From positions 24,249,943 through 24,313,942 of the forward strand of contig NC_082600.1 of NCBI RefSeq assembly GCF_030936135.1: a stretch of 64,000 nt of DNA, read 5' to 3'. Positions 34,291-47,901 of the stretch are shown here, piece after piece. Within the stretch, counting starts at the first letter, position 1. Each line of letters begins with the position of its first letter. Made by a program: the position numbers and the translations under genes. The stretch comes from Gavia stellata. Taxonomy: Eukaryota > Chordata > Aves > Gaviiformes > Gaviidae. The notes beneath the pieces are model-generated. The model did no database searches. It saw only the letters and a program-made list of their open reading frames with translations, and was not told the DNA's origin.

Positions 34291-37200
34291 TCTCACCTTT
34301 TAATTCCTGAGCAATTAGAGAATCATACTGCCTTACAAAATAATTTCCATGCCTTCCCTTTATTCCTCCATGCTCTTTTCCCACAGACCTCCTTGAAGGC
34401 TCAAGGGTGGACATGTTGTTTTCCAGCCTGGAGTCAAGACCTGCAAAAAGCCAGCTGTATATTTGATTTCTGTAGTTGCTCTCAGACAGTTAGTGGTTGT
34501 TTAGACTGGGGAGCCAAATAGCTCTGGGGCAAAGTAATCGGTCTCCATGCATGGTTTCCAACTAATTGTAGTACAGAAGAAGCCTGGAGCACTGGATGTC
34601 TCTTTCCAATACTGTGATACTCAAACAAGTAGGGTATGTTTGAGACATGCCAGCTTCTTAACCCCAGGAGTCTAGGGTTTCCACCTTCCCCTTAGAGCAT
34701 AGCGTTTTCACACTCGCAGAGCAGCACATTTTTATAGTATCATATACCTGTAATAGAGAAAGGATTTTTATTTTCTGTTGTCCAAAAGCAGTAGAAGTCA
34801 GAGGGTAAAAACATTTTCAAATTTGTGTGTTCAAATTGAGGCTTCTGCCTTTTCTTTAGCTGGCTAAACTTCGTGATCAGCTTTTTGGAGATGCTCAGCG
34901 TCGGTTTGTTAATGTATGTCTTCATGAGGAAAAAAGGCAGGAAATGCCTGGCTGAGATTGTTCATTACAGTTGTTCCACCTAATTTGGGAAGTCCTAGGC
35001 TGTGGGTTTTACAACCTCTCAAGTCCAGCTCTGTGAAAGAACCCACCTTTAAGCGATATGTCAGTTTTGTCATGTTGGGTTTGATTTATGAGAGAAAATT
35101 CTACATCTGACTTAGTTTAGGGATGCTGAAATAGAAAGATATAACGGTCTGAAAAACTGTGTAATATAACTACCAAGGAGAAAGGGAGCAGGGGAAAGGA
35201 AATATTTAGGATGGTAAGCAGGATAAATATAAGCAAAGGAAAATTGAGATGGAACATCATAAGAAAAATCCTGGAATTAAAATGTGTTCAGCTGAGTTGC
35301 AAGTATAGTTGCATAATCCTAGCTCTTTAGGACACTCAACATTAGATTAGAAATACAACAGAAATGTAACTATATATCTATAGGTTCTACCTGTAGAAGC
35401 TATCTAAAGAATCTGCCTGTGCTTTCTGTGTTTGTCCCCTCTTTCTCCATTGCCTTTTAAAGCACTTCTCACTGCAATAGCAGACAGGAGGTTGGGGGAA
35501 ACCTGCTGAGGCAGCGAAGTGGTCTACATGGCCTATGTACCTGTTCTGAACACAAGGTCAGGAAGCCAGTCCTCTTTAGCAAGTCGCTGTGAGCCCACTC
35601 CCATGTAAATAGTTAGGATTTCCCGGGACCAATCCTTATAAAACCTTTCTTTCACGCCCTCTGATAAAACAATGTTTCCATGTAACCTTACAGCTATCTG
35701 AACCTAAGCTAGATTTTCGTATCTCCAAACATAGTTGAACCTGAATGAAAGTGGCATCACTTCTTTTCCCTCTGCCATGTAGGAGACAGTCCTGGGTCAT
35801 TATATTACAAAGCTAAACATCCCACATGGTTTTCCTATGTGTCCACGAAACCAGATGTATCTTTTACAGTGGTGAGGGTTTGACTTTTCTGCATTGTAAC
35901 TAGTGGGGGCAATAGAACTAAAGTTCTCTCCAATACCAGTGTGCTGTCTAATTATTTTTTTATTATTTTGGTTGTCTTCAAATAGTGGCTTTAAACACAG
36001 GGCAGAAGGTACATTTGGGTCCTTTCCAGCTTTGGATTGCCAGCAGATTTGCTAGACTTGCGTAATTTTTTATTTTTTTTAAGTTATTAAAGCTGGCACA
36101 CAGGATTCAGCCATTACCAGGATTTCGTATAATACTTCTGTTCCCTTACACACTGCCAGTTGCTAACAGCACATGGAGCAAATCCTAGGTGGTCCAGCTT
36201 CTGGAAACTGCAGGCTGAATTAGTTGAAAAGGACTTGAGACACATTGCCCAAATGTGAGGCTTTTTTTAGATGGCAAGTCATCCTGCAGCTTAAAACTCA
36301 AAATGGATCCAGACAAACATCCCTGAACTTGAGGGATACAAGCTTTGAAACTAATATTTTTCTCTACTGGAAAAGAACCCCCTAATTTTCTATTTATCCC
36401 ATTCCTCCTTTCCCTAACAAAGCAGCATTTTTCTGATCATGTGAATTTTATTTACTGACTACCAAGTAATTACATGGTGAGTAATTGGATGGCTTCACAG
36501 GACTGAAAATGGAATACTGACTGCTTAACCTGTAGGTGAGTATTTTGGCTCTGTGCTATGCCAGTAGTGAGCGCAGATCAGTCTCAAATGTCTGCTGCAC
36601 GCCACGTGGTGGGATTCAGCCCAGTGGAGTCAGGTGTGTGCATCGCAAGTAATCACTAGTTCTATCAGCAGCTTTGGGAAAGGAGCAAGGGCAAAATGGG
36701 TCTTATGAAAAATGTCCCTCTAACTTTTATCATTGTCTGCATGGACTGTATCTATTGCTATCTGGAAAACATAGAAGTACTTGTAGTAATCCAAATCTCA
36801 CTTTGTTCATCCTGAGTACCTGCTGAGCTCTGTTATCTTTCACTGACACTAAATGAAAATTAAATATTTGATATAGCTGCAGGATTTTAAGTAACTGTCT
36901 AAATCACTGCTGGAAAAGTAAATATGATTTTAAAATAAAACCTTGTAGTACAGAAACTGCCAGAAGGAATCAGTATACTATGCTACTTTAATTGAGAGAG
37001 GGGAACAATTCCTGCCATTTCACAGCAATGGATCTTTTCTTTCTGACCCAGCAGCAGTTGATTAGTTACCCTGAGCTGTTGTAATCTGCACCAGGTCTCA
37101 CTAATATGCCTGTTTTTTTGCTTAAGAAGGAATGGTGAAAAAATGCAGCCCAGCTGTTACAATATAGAAACTCACAACATGACCAAAGCTTGTGAAAAGA

Positions 37201-40200
37201 AGCCCAGCGCAGAGAGTGCTTTTATTCATATGGATAAAGGCTTTTCTCTTTATTTTTTTTTAATATCCCATGGAACTTTTTCCCCCTATAGCTTTTGTAA
37301 ATCTTCTTCCCCTTGTTGCTGGGAGATGTAAAACAAACAGCCAAACAACCAAGAGTATTTAATGAATTCTGAATTGCCTTGCTATTAACTGAGAGAATTT
37401 CTAGGTTTCCCACTTCCCCAATTGGCCTAAAATCACAAAAATAACCTCATGTTGTTATAATCCTATTTCACAACTCATTTTTCACTGCTTAATTCCACCC
37501 TAGACTGGATTTTCTTTCTTCTTAGCTCTCGTTTTTCCCCTACCACACATGTATCCACTTTTCCTCTCTCTCACAAACAAGCTTGCTCACACACCCCCAC
37601 ACATCCATGCTCACATACATCAGGAGTGGTTTACAGCTCAATTTGAAAGACATTTCTTAAAAAAAAAAAGAAAAGTTTTCATTGTTTCTGATGTGGAGCG
37701 CAACTAACAAAACAAAGGAAACCAGAGTGGGCCGTAAAACCCTTGTGGTCTGTAAGCTCAGTTGTGGGAAATGTGGTGTTAATTTTTCTTATTTTAAAAT
37801 CCACTAATGCCTCTCATGGAACTTGAAAGAACACTTTGTTTACTTAAAAAATACAAAAAAAATCTGATGACTTCGTTATATGGGATTTATTTGGGTTCTT
37901 TCTTTTTCTTAACTAGGAAAGTTTGTAGGAAAACAGGATATTTGTCTCTGAAGAGGTTGTCTGCTACTTATTTCCCACATAAACTTCCTGCTGTTGCTAC
38001 TTCAGAAACTACTGTCTAAACCGCTTGCATCCCAGGCCTTTAACTGTATCACAGTGCACCTGGTCCCCAAAACATGGGCTTTCAAAATGATTTTGCCCTC
38101 TCATATCACCCCTGCCCCTAATTTCTTTAGCATTCACTGACTGGGGCACCTGTCAAGTTTGCCCTCACTCGTGTTTCCCTTTAATAACCATTTTGTTCAC
38201 CTCTGGCCCTCAAATTTCCCTGTTTCCTCTCATGCCATTCTTCATAGTACCTAGATTTGAACGATTACCATCTTCTGTCGCAGCCTGTGGGAAGGAGCAC
38301 CTTCCTTTTGTGGATGCTTCAGCCCTGTCTGACTGCACACAGAAAACACCCGCAGGCTTGCAAATCTCCCTGGAAATTCGACTTCCTGTTTTTCTTTAAC
38401 TTCATATTCACTCCTTTCATCCTCACATTAGCACACTTGTTATGACCTTCCTTTCTTTAGTTTAACTATTCTCTATGGAGTGTGGTAATACCATGCCAAA
38501 ACTTTTGTTTTTTTTTTAAATGTGATAAAATGCCATTTTCTTCAATCAGGGCAGATTACACAGTCAGCTGTGTATTAAAAGGTCAATGTACAAAAACCTT
38601 ATAAAAGTATTGATCAGCCTGGAAGCCAGTGATATTTTTGTAACGTCCTAGTGACACAATGATTAAACTGATTAAGCCATAAACGATGAGGACATCCGCT
38701 CCAGTCAGTTCAGCTCCTGGAATAGCCCTCCAGCCCCCAGTCTCCCAGTGTTCTGGATAAATGTGCTCAGAGTTCATCGTAAAACTCCAGGTCAACGGAC
38801 TGCCGAGTACTCAAACAAAGCAAAATGTTCTGACAAATGTGTGCAAAGCCAGCCCTCCCGCCTGTGCTGCCACAGGTGAACCCATGGTGGGGAAATGTGA
38901 GCAGCTGGCAGACCTACAGCAGATGCCATCTTAATAGACCTGTGATGAAGGTGAGCTATTCCTTCTCACCGGTGACATGCTTTCGTCTCTTGCCTCACAA
39001 TTTGGCTGGCTGCTCTGCACTACTTATTATTATCCAGATAGTCTCAGGTCTGATATAATTTGATTTGGAAAAAGTTTCCAGCTAATTCTTTCTAGAAAAT
39101 AATCACAGTGCAACAGCTTCAAAGAGAAAGCCTGAATGTGTCCAGCACTAACTATTGGGGCTACACTAGTGGCTCTAACAAATGAAGCTAAACCTTGAGA
39201 CCATTTGGAGAGTGTGGGTGGTGGTGGCTTCATTATTAAGCATGGCACTCCAGGAGCACTGCACACCAGCTTTCTACAATCTGGGTGGCGTGCCAGGACG
39301 CAGGGCCAAAACTTAGTCCTAACTGTTTAAGGCCCTGATTACCTGGGAGATGCTCCTTGTTTGCAGTGTCACATACCCAGAGCTGGTGACGAGGGAGCTG
39401 GAGTGGGAATGCGTCAGGACGACGTTTGTGGCAGCACACTCTGTATCGCAGCCTGCGTTGGCTCACTTGCTAGGCAACCTCTGAATGCAGGCTTTCTCAA
39501 GTGTTTGGGAGGAGGTGAGCTGATCTCCTTTTGAGCAGGGCTAGAACCGAGCAGCTCTGATCCTGAATCATTATTCTGCCGCTGATTAATTAACAATGGG
39601 AACAGTTTATTCATTAGCTGAACTTGTCTCTCTTCTCTGCTTTAATTTGGGGAGAGCAATTAAGTACTGAGGTTGATGAACCAGACTGTAAATACACAAA
39701 CATCTAGCCCCAAAGCCCTGTGGCTTGCTTTGTATAAGGAGGATATTAACACACCTGTAATGTAAACTTCTTGCAAGTCTCCTGCTAGAGCTTGTAGGGA
39801 CGAGGCTATGGGGAATGAGCAGCATGGGTGCAGCATTGGCACCCGCACCCTACAGACAGTGGGCACTGGGCCAAGATCAGCGTGCAGACGCAGCTGGTGC
39901 ATCAGGCCCTGCTTGGATTTAGCAGTTGCTGTGCATCTTCGCAACTAGCAATGGTGCACAACAACCTTGTGTGGAAGGGATTTCCTTCTCACCTCTTACC
40001 TTTGTAAAAGCCCTCTTTGGAAGTGCAGCTACTCATACTTGCTGCAGTAGCAGAGAGGATTTGTGGCTGTTTGTGTAAGGATCACTAAATCCATCACTGA
40101 CGTACGTCTGCCTTCTAGATGGAAGGCAGCAGCCTTTATTGCCGTTTCCTGTGTGCTTTATGGCATTGTGGTCCCTTACCCCGCTCCAATTCCTAGCACT

Positions 40201-43200
40201 CAGTATGGATGAGAAAACCACTGCCAGGTGAATGAGCAACTGGTGGTATCCTGCCCAGGCAGTTTAAAGTTGCACGTGATTGAAATCCCCTTCTGGGGAT
40301 CAGCTGGCCAGCTATAGGCAAAAAGTGATTCTAGGTTTGAGATCTTGGCAGCTGGAGGGATAAGCTGTTGAATGGTCATTAACTGATGCAGGCAGACAGT
40401 TGACTCTTAGAAGCTCTAAAGCAAAAGGAAAAGCAACTCAGAGGGGAGCGAGATGTGTGTTTTTTGTTTATTCTTCAGCTGCTGTTTCTTATCATGGCCC
40501 ACTGATTCTGTAGTTAATTTTGTAGTAGAGATTTTCTAGTTAATTTTCAAACTCGGGTCTCATTTTTCCAGAAATGACTTCAATCATTTAAACTTTGTCT
40601 CGGACTCTCATGTGACAGATTAGGCACCTGCATTGTAATTATGACCAGACATCCTCTTTTCCCAAGGACTTTTCTTGGCTCTTTGTCACTGATGCCAGGA
40701 AGAGTATAGTAACAGCTAAAGGGAGTTAATGACTTAGCTACTAACTTACTTTCTTCTTCAGTCTTTGGTGAGATGAGCTTGTGAAACTGCAGACTTGTTT
40801 CACTGTTATGTATTAATAGTCAGAGTGTGGTAGCACCTAGAAGAGAAGACAAGAAAACAAGCTAGGCCTCCATCTGTCAAATGCCCTCCTTCCTTGCTGG
40901 GCAAACTGTGTGTGACATAAGGGAAGAAGTAAGGCAGAAAGCGGTGGAGGTAAGGAGGGAGACAGCAACAAAGATGGGGATAGATATTCAATAAAGAGGT
41001 CGTCCAGGCTTATGCATGAGCCTGCCCTTTCTCTTCAGCCCTTTTAGACAGGATCTTGCTGGCAATCGAATTAGAAGTGGAGGCCAAAGCTTGAGCATGC
41101 AGTGGGACAAAATGGCAGCTTGAAACCTCAAGACACTTCTCCTCTCTCCTGCAGAGAGGAATTGTCACAGGACTGCTGGCAGAAGGATATGGATTGGCCT
41201 CAGAGACCCTGTGCAGAAGGTAACAGATAATGAAGGATCTGAACCTCAGTGACACTTCTGTCGCTGACACAGCTCAGAGAAAGGCAGAGCGTTTAATTAC
41301 AGAGGGTTTCAATTACATGGGTTGCTGGCACAGCGTGTAGTCGAAAGACTGTATGGAATAGGTTCTCCAGGTGGCTGAGCATACTTTCAAGACACGATCT
41401 TAAGGATAGATGAGACATGAATCAAAACTGGTTTTGGTGAAGATGCACCACAGGGCATCTTGCTAAGAGGAAGCTGAAGTTTGTAAATGGGCAAAGGGAG
41501 CATTGACTCTGCTCTGTCTGAGACCCCCCACCACAAATTAGTTTGACTTGTGATAGCCACAAGCTGAAGTAATAAAATAAACTTAAACCCAACCCTGCAG
41601 CCTGTGAACACCTCTCTTCTGGCAGACCAAATGCTTTCAGGTGTTTCTGCTGAGGCAGTTGGTTATTAAAGAGCCTTTTTTAAAAAAAAAGTAAAAAGAA
41701 AAAAGCAAGCTGGTGACATAACCTTTGCATAGGTGAACGAGATGTTCCTCTTCACTTGGATTTTATGACTCCTCTTCCCATTCCCTCTGGTGTTTGTGCA
41801 GCAGACAGCAGCAGAGCTGCCTGCTCACTCCTGCCCTGGAAACACACTGCGTGGAATAAGCTGAGGGAATGAGCAAAGGGAAACTTGAGGTGTAACCAGG
41901 CAGTTGGACTTGAGGAAAATAAAGAATAAATGTTTGTCATAGAGCCTGCATGTTAATGACCAGCCAGAGTTCAGAAAATATCAAGCTCAACAGTCTGATC
42001 AAGCGTAACAAATTCCTCTTTAAGAAGGGAAACCGAGGTCTTACTTTCTCTGGGCCAGATCCAGACCAGGATTTAGGCACCGTGACATTCATTACAGCAA
42101 TTTCTCCCCCCACCTAATTCAAAAGCTTGGTTACAGCACAGGAATGCACAGGGCTGACTTCCGATCATTACGTAACAAATCTAGGTGTCTAAGAATAGCA
42201 GCCACACCGAATGGAGGAGATGAGGAAAAGTCTAATCCAGCCAACTGGCAATGCTGATGAGACCAGGAAATCTTACGTTCTCTATATTGCCTAGATTTAG
42301 AGAGTGATCTCAGAGGTGGCATTTCTGAAATGGAGCTTCAGCTTCAGCTTCTGAAACTGCTTCTGGCCAATAAGTGCCTGGCCTGTGTTTTTTGGGTAAA
42401 CACCACTATTTTCTCAAAAAACTTGTTTGAAGGAGGAGCAACCACCTTTGTTTCTTGGCTAGATGATTCATTCAGGAAGTGTTAAAGATGAGCATAGACC
42501 TTCTGCCTGCAATGATGCCATAAATAACCATCATATGGGAAAACTTTCAGCATTTCTCGAGGTTGGGTCAATGTGCACAATGTGCACAGATTTACTGGAA
42601 AGCAAGCAGGAATATAGTATGAGTGAATAGTACAGAGCACCTTGAAACACTAGGTTGTTCATAGTTTTCAATGGTTTACTTGTTCCACTCATTTTGAAGG
42701 CAGGGGCTATACATTCGTACAGCTTCACGCAAAAATATGGATGGGAAGCTATTAGATGCTGGCATACCAGTAGCTAACAAGTTCAAGATTACTTCCTCAA
42801 TGACAGGTTCCCACTTTGAGTGTTGAGTGAAGGATAAGTGCTGGTTTGTCAACTTATATAGCACTAATAGGACCCCACTGATCGCTCTAGTGGCTGAAAA
42901 TGAGACAGATTAAGGAACAGTTAACATAAGACATAAAATGGCATAGTTATGTCTGTTCTTCTGAGCAGACGATAAGACAAAAGAGAATTCAACAGGAGAG
43001 CAGTAGACCGGCATACAGCTGGTTTGCAACAGTCAAATAGACTGAAAACCATCACACCCTCAAGAGGTGTCATTTTGTTTTAAGTGTGTTGCAGGCCTTT
43101 TTCTGTGCCCAGAAGCAGGGTCTGCAAAGGCATATTAGATTTCTTTTCCATGCCCTTCCCTCTTCTCACTTTCACCTGAGGGGTGATACAGAAACTTGAT

Positions 43201-43404
43201 CATTATGATTTCCAATGACTCATGCTCAGCAACACAAAGTTAAATTGATTACCAAACCATCCTCCAGGAAATACTGGTGGGTATCCTCAGGAATTTAGGT
43301 TAGGTTCAGGTAAACATCTCTCACACTGGTTCTTCTGATGACTGGAGCAATTTGGTCCTTCCTGCTTTCTGTTTCTAACAACAAAGGTCCTGTTCTCAGT
43401 TAAA

Positions 43405-43475
43405 TAAAAAAAAGTATATACTTAGTAATAAAAAAAAAAAAAAAACCAAAAAACCAAAAAACCCAACAAAACCCT
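43405..43475. repeat. A-rich low-complexity tract
   Basis: An A run at 43430-43445, flanked by AAATAAAAAAAA and CCAAAAAACC-type repeats. Simple sequence only. Confidence 0.85.
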
Positions 43476-44349
43476 CCACCAGAAAATATAATGATATACC
43501 AGAAGAACCATTTATGCATTAAAAGCTCTTCTCAATTTTCCAGAAGGCATCCGAAGCTCATTAAAAGAGGCTTTATTCTAGTGTGGTTGTGGTTTTCATT
43601 TTCTCTCTTCTTAAAACAGCTTCTGTCACAGACAAATCACTTTCTCTGGCATTTTCAAGCAGTCATGCTAATACCATCACAGGAGGGAAGCATTTAACTA
43701 TTGCTGTTTCACCTCTGCCTCAGCAGTGAGCAATTCTGTCTTGCAATTGCCATTGATTACAACTTCTGCTGTAGGGAAATGTAGCCACAATACAGCCCTT
43801 CACTTAAATAATAAAACCAATGAACTTACCCAATGACTAATTTCTACACTATGCAAACCTATTCTTCTGCTTGGTTGAATTGGTGGAATAAGAAGAGACC
43901 TCCAAGTCAAGTACTAATGATGTACCCAAGATGCAGCACACAAACTTGAGATTTTGTTGCAGGCTATGTTAAGGATCAGATAGGAATAAGGGGCAGAACT
44001 ATTTGTCTTTGAAGGTGTGTTTGGACAAAGTTGGTTCATTTTATCTGCAATCTTCCTCCAGTGTCTGGGCGTCAATCTGTGGTGGCCTTATCTGCAATGT
44101 TTGCTATGTAACAGTCTTATCCAAAATGTTTTCAAGTCAATGCAAAACTTCTCATTGCTTCTAACAGGTTTTGTGTAAGGCTCTGATTTGAACATACATG
44201 GGAAGCCTCAATTATAGCCTTCATCTCTCTGCTTTGAAAATGCGGCCTTGGCCACCCAGCATGAAGAAGGCTTCCGCAGTCCCAACAGCTGGATTTTTTA
44301 TTGTTGTATCCCTTACAGGCAGTGTCACTCAGTGAAGTCTGGTTTAGCA

Positions 44350-44440
44350 AGGTACTTAAAACACATTCTTAATTTTAAGTCAGCTTATGGGACTGTGTAA
44401 ATCAGGGGGACTACTTGGGTGCTTAAAATCAGGCAGGTTC
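44350..44440. repeat. Ancient palindromic amniote repeat
   Basis: AAGGTACTTAAAACACATTC ... TTATGGGACTG and, after a short centre, GGGGGACTACTTGGGTGCTT AAAATCAGGCA are two roughly inverted arms of the 'ttaagcacatgcttaa ... gggacta' repeat seen in birds and reptiles. Both arms are diverged. Confidence 0.45.
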
Positions 44441-46644
44441 TGTCCCAAGTCCTAAAAAATCCACAGAGTCAAAATAGTCATACACACATCTAGCAATCCT
44501 CCTTGTTACTACCTCTACTAACTAAAACTGTATTATTGGGGAATGAAGATGGGATACTTTTCTCTCTGAGGCATTCTGTTGAAGGAGCTGAAACAAAGCA
44601 CACACTCACTTAGCAGAGGAATGGAAGAAAGAGATGGCCTTGAAGTAGGGAATAGCTGACGGGATTGATGGGGACATAGTCACTGGCAGAAATAAGCCCA
44701 TCAATGGAGAGGAAGTAGTTGAAGAGGACCAGCAGTCCCAGGACTAAATACTAGAACACAAACCTCTGTCTGAGTTATTACTATGGATGCACAAAGTTGA
44801 TAGGAGACTGGAGCTGAATTCCCTCCTGCTGCTATAGCATGTCTGACCCATTGTCTGTGGTGGCATCACACTTAGTGCTTTCTTCATGGGTATCCTGATG
44901 TGAGAAGATGTAGCAGCATTGTCAATAGTCTACCTGGTTTACACAGACTTGGTGTGCTTTCTAGGCACACCAGGGTGAGGTTTTGTAGGACACCGAAGCT
45001 GGCCCACTATCTCATCACTTTTTACAAGAGGTGAGCTTGGTATTTTATTAGCTTTATTATTAGGTCACTTAGCAAGTTGAGTCAGCTCACAAGTTAGACA
45101 AACATCGGGGTGGGTGCAAAGGAAAGGTTAGCAGCTGTCCACAGCTGTGGCAGGGGGATGGACTCTCTCTGCATCAGCCATTAGCCAAGTGCAGCCACTT
45201 CCTGCAAGGTCACCGTTTATCATACCTCTTGGCCCAGCAACACCGCCTGTATCTTCAGAGCTACCGTGGTTCATGTCATCCCTCCCTATGTAGGGTAGTG
45301 CATCAGCAGGACTGAGACACTGAGGATTATTGTGCAGGTGAAGGAAAGTGGTGAGTGAAGCACTTGTGATGGATCCTGAGTACATGTTGGTTAACAAGGA
45401 ACTCCTCATTTACTCTGTGTTCTTATAGAGTCCATGTCAAGTCACTTTGCCTTCATGAGACCCTGTTTTCTTCTCTTTACAGGAAAACAATAGCTTTCTG
45501 CCTTCTAAAAGTACTGCAAGGCTGAATTACTCATTTTCCAGAAAAAGTAGTTGGTTTCAGCTTCAGGCCTATCAGGCATTCTCATGGTTGTTGTGCATAC
45601 ACTTATTTTTAAAAAAAAGTATGGGAGATGAGAAGACTGAAGGGTAGTGCTCCAAAACAAATTTTAGTGGTTATTACTGTAGCAAATAGTTGGATTTGGT
45701 AAACATAAGAACAAGACTTTTTTCTTCTCAGCACTTTTTTTTTCCCCACAGAAGAATGTGAGCCACTCTTTATTAGGTGTAAATTGTGTATTACTGCATC
45801 AAGAGAATGATGTCGATTTACATGGGATCATGGCTTGGCTCACTCAAGCTCTGCTCCACTTTGCTGGACTACTTTGCAACTGTAAAGTCGCATCCTACTG
45901 ATTTCTTCTGCAACCCTATTCCTCACATCTCCCAGACAATGGTGTTTGTGTTTCTTGATTTTAAAGCACAATGCCTTAATTATGGTCAGAGAAAAGACAA
46001 GGAAAGGGAATGTCCTGATCTGTCTTTTAACTGCAGTTCTTACTGGTATTTATTTCAAAGTGTAATTACAGGAACGGAAATGACTATGCAAAAATGACTT
46101 TTCCTACTAACAATCTCTGCTGCTTGTGTACATTTGAGTCAAATCTGCAGACCTTTGTTGACACAAGTTTTATTGCAAGTCATATTTATTTTCCAGTCCC
46201 TATTACAAAATAGCCTTGCAGCAAGGGCTGTCTTCAGGGAGAGGAGAAGGGTAAAGAACCGGAGGGACCAGCAGTGCAAGTCACTTTTGCCGGCTGCTTC
46301 TCTTGTCACAGGCAGCTTTCGCTGCCGAAACTGTTAGCTTCTCCTGCCCCCTCGTGCAGGCATGTAAGCACTGCCAGCGATTTCCTCTTGCAAAAATCTG
46401 TCCAGAGAAACAGCAAAATAGAATAAACAAGCAAAAGAGCTTTGAGATATAGCAGTTATGTTGAACAGTATTTTGTAAAGGTATAGCCATGGGAAGACAG
46501 CTATCTAGTCCTGCACTGAAGAACCTCCCAAGCCATTAGAAAAGAGAACTTGCTTCTTGAAAAGTTGGTTCTCTAGGCTGTAGAATGCAGAAGGTTCTGA
46601 AGATGGTAGATCTGGTGAAAATCTCAGTTTATGCGTTTATGGCA

Positions 46645-47670
46645 CAGAGTCTAGCTGGAGGTCTGTAACAAGTGGTGTTCTCCAGGGGTCAGTACTGGGT
46701 CCAGTCCTGTTCAATAATGACCTGTTCATCAATGTCCTGTTCATCAGTGACCTGGATGAAGGGATGGCGTGTGCCCTCAGCAAGTTTGCTGATGACACAA
46801 AACTGGGAGGAGTGGCTGACGCACCGGAAGGCTGTGCTGCCATTCAGTGTGACCTGGACAGGCTGGAGAGTTGGGCAGAGAGGAACCTTATGAAATTCAG
46901 CAAAGGCAAGTGTAGGGTAGTGCACCTGGGGCGGAACAACCCCATGCATCAGTATGGGTTAGGGGCTGACCTACTGGAGAGCAGCTCTGTGGAAAGGGAC
47001 CTGGGAGTGCTGGTGGACAACAGGATGACCATGAGCCACCAATGTGCCCTTGTGGCCAAGAAGGCCAATGGCATCCTGGGGGGCATCAAGAAGAGTATGG
47101 CAAGCAGGTCGAGAGCGGTTATCCTCCCCCTCTACTCTGCCCTGGTGAGGCCCCATCTGGAGTACTGTGTCCAGCTCTGGGCTCCCCGGTTCAGGAAGGA
47201 CAGGGAGCTGCTGGAGAGGGTACAGCAAAGGGCTACGAAGATGATTAGGGGACTGGAACATCTTTCTTATGAGGAAAGGCTGAGGGACTTGGGTCTTTTT
47301 AGTCTGGAGAAGAGAAGACTGAGGGGGGATCTTATTAATGCTTATAAACACTTAAGGGGTGGGTGCCAGGAGGACGGGGACAGTCTTTTTTCAGTGGTGC
47401 CCAGTGGCAGCACAAGAGGTAATGGGCACAGACTTGGTCATAGGAAGTTCCACCTGAACATGAGGAGGAAATTCTTTACTGTGAGGGTGGCAGAGCACTG
47501 GAACAAGCTGCCCAGAAAGGTTGTGGAGTCTCCTTCTCTGGAGATATTCAAAACTCTCCTGGATGCATTCCTGTGCAATCTGCTCCAGGTGAACCTGCTC
47601 TGGCGGTGGGGTTGGACTAGATGATCTCCAGAGGTCCCTTCCAACCCCTGTCATTCTGTGATTATGTGTC
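46645..47670 (+). mobile_element. CR1 LINE, 5'-truncated, 3' end intact
   Basis: The element enters within the reverse-transcriptase domain ([14 protein letters not shown] near 46674) and runs to a typical CR1 end: GGTTGGACTAGATGATCTCC, then AGGTCCCTTCCAACCCC, then ATTCTGTGATTATGTG (a degenerate 8-bp tail repeat). It has no poly-A and no obvious target-site duplication, both usual for CR1. A small internal duplication (CTGTTCATCA repeated near 46721 and 46736) lies just before the ADD motif. It is the youngest-looking repeat in the window. Confidence 0.93.
46671..47624 (+). pseudogene. CR1 ORF2 fragment: reverse transcriptase C-terminal part
   Basis: Open without interruption from the truncation point to TGA at 47622-47624. 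It reads [15 protein letters not shown], then a duplicated segment, then [20 protein letters not shown], in which FADD is the catalytic RT motif. After it come the LNEAKC-like [22 protein letters not shown], the YCVQLWAP motif, [17 protein letters not shown] and the C-terminal [19 protein letters not shown]. The N-terminal endonuclease and most of the RT palm are missing, so it cannot encode an active transposition protein. Confidence 0.9.
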
Positions 47671-47877
47671 ACATTCAGATTTGAAGAGAACTGTGTCCAA
47701 AAGTTTAATCTGAAGAATAGTATCTTCAGGAATTAAGTGTGGAAAGATCAGCTGAGCCTTTCTGCTTTACTAATTTTCTCCACAGGACAGGTCTCCCACC
47801 CCTGTTCAGCCTCTGTTTGCTGGCATGTTGCTGGGTCCCACTGCCACCTGGTGCTCCTTATCCAATAATCTTGTATC

Positions 47878-47901
47878 CAGATGTCTCAGGCTAGACATCT
47901 G
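47878..47901. repeat. Short perfect hairpin
   Basis: CAGATGTCT (47878-47886) and AGACATCTG (47893-47901) form a 9-bp stem around a 6-nt loop. No flanking T run or promoter was seen. Confidence 0.85.

Larger units (their letters stand above)
22346..46644. other. Gene-free DNA downstream of DIO2
   Basis: About 24 kb with no supportable gene. Open frames are short (113 codons or fewer), lie on both strands and do not resemble known proteins. Composition is AT-rich and CpG-poor, apart from small CpG clusters near 31.4-31.7 kb and 39.4 kb. Simple repeats and a few old repeat fragments are listed separately. A gene desert beside DIO2 is expected from other vertebrates. Confidence 0.6.
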
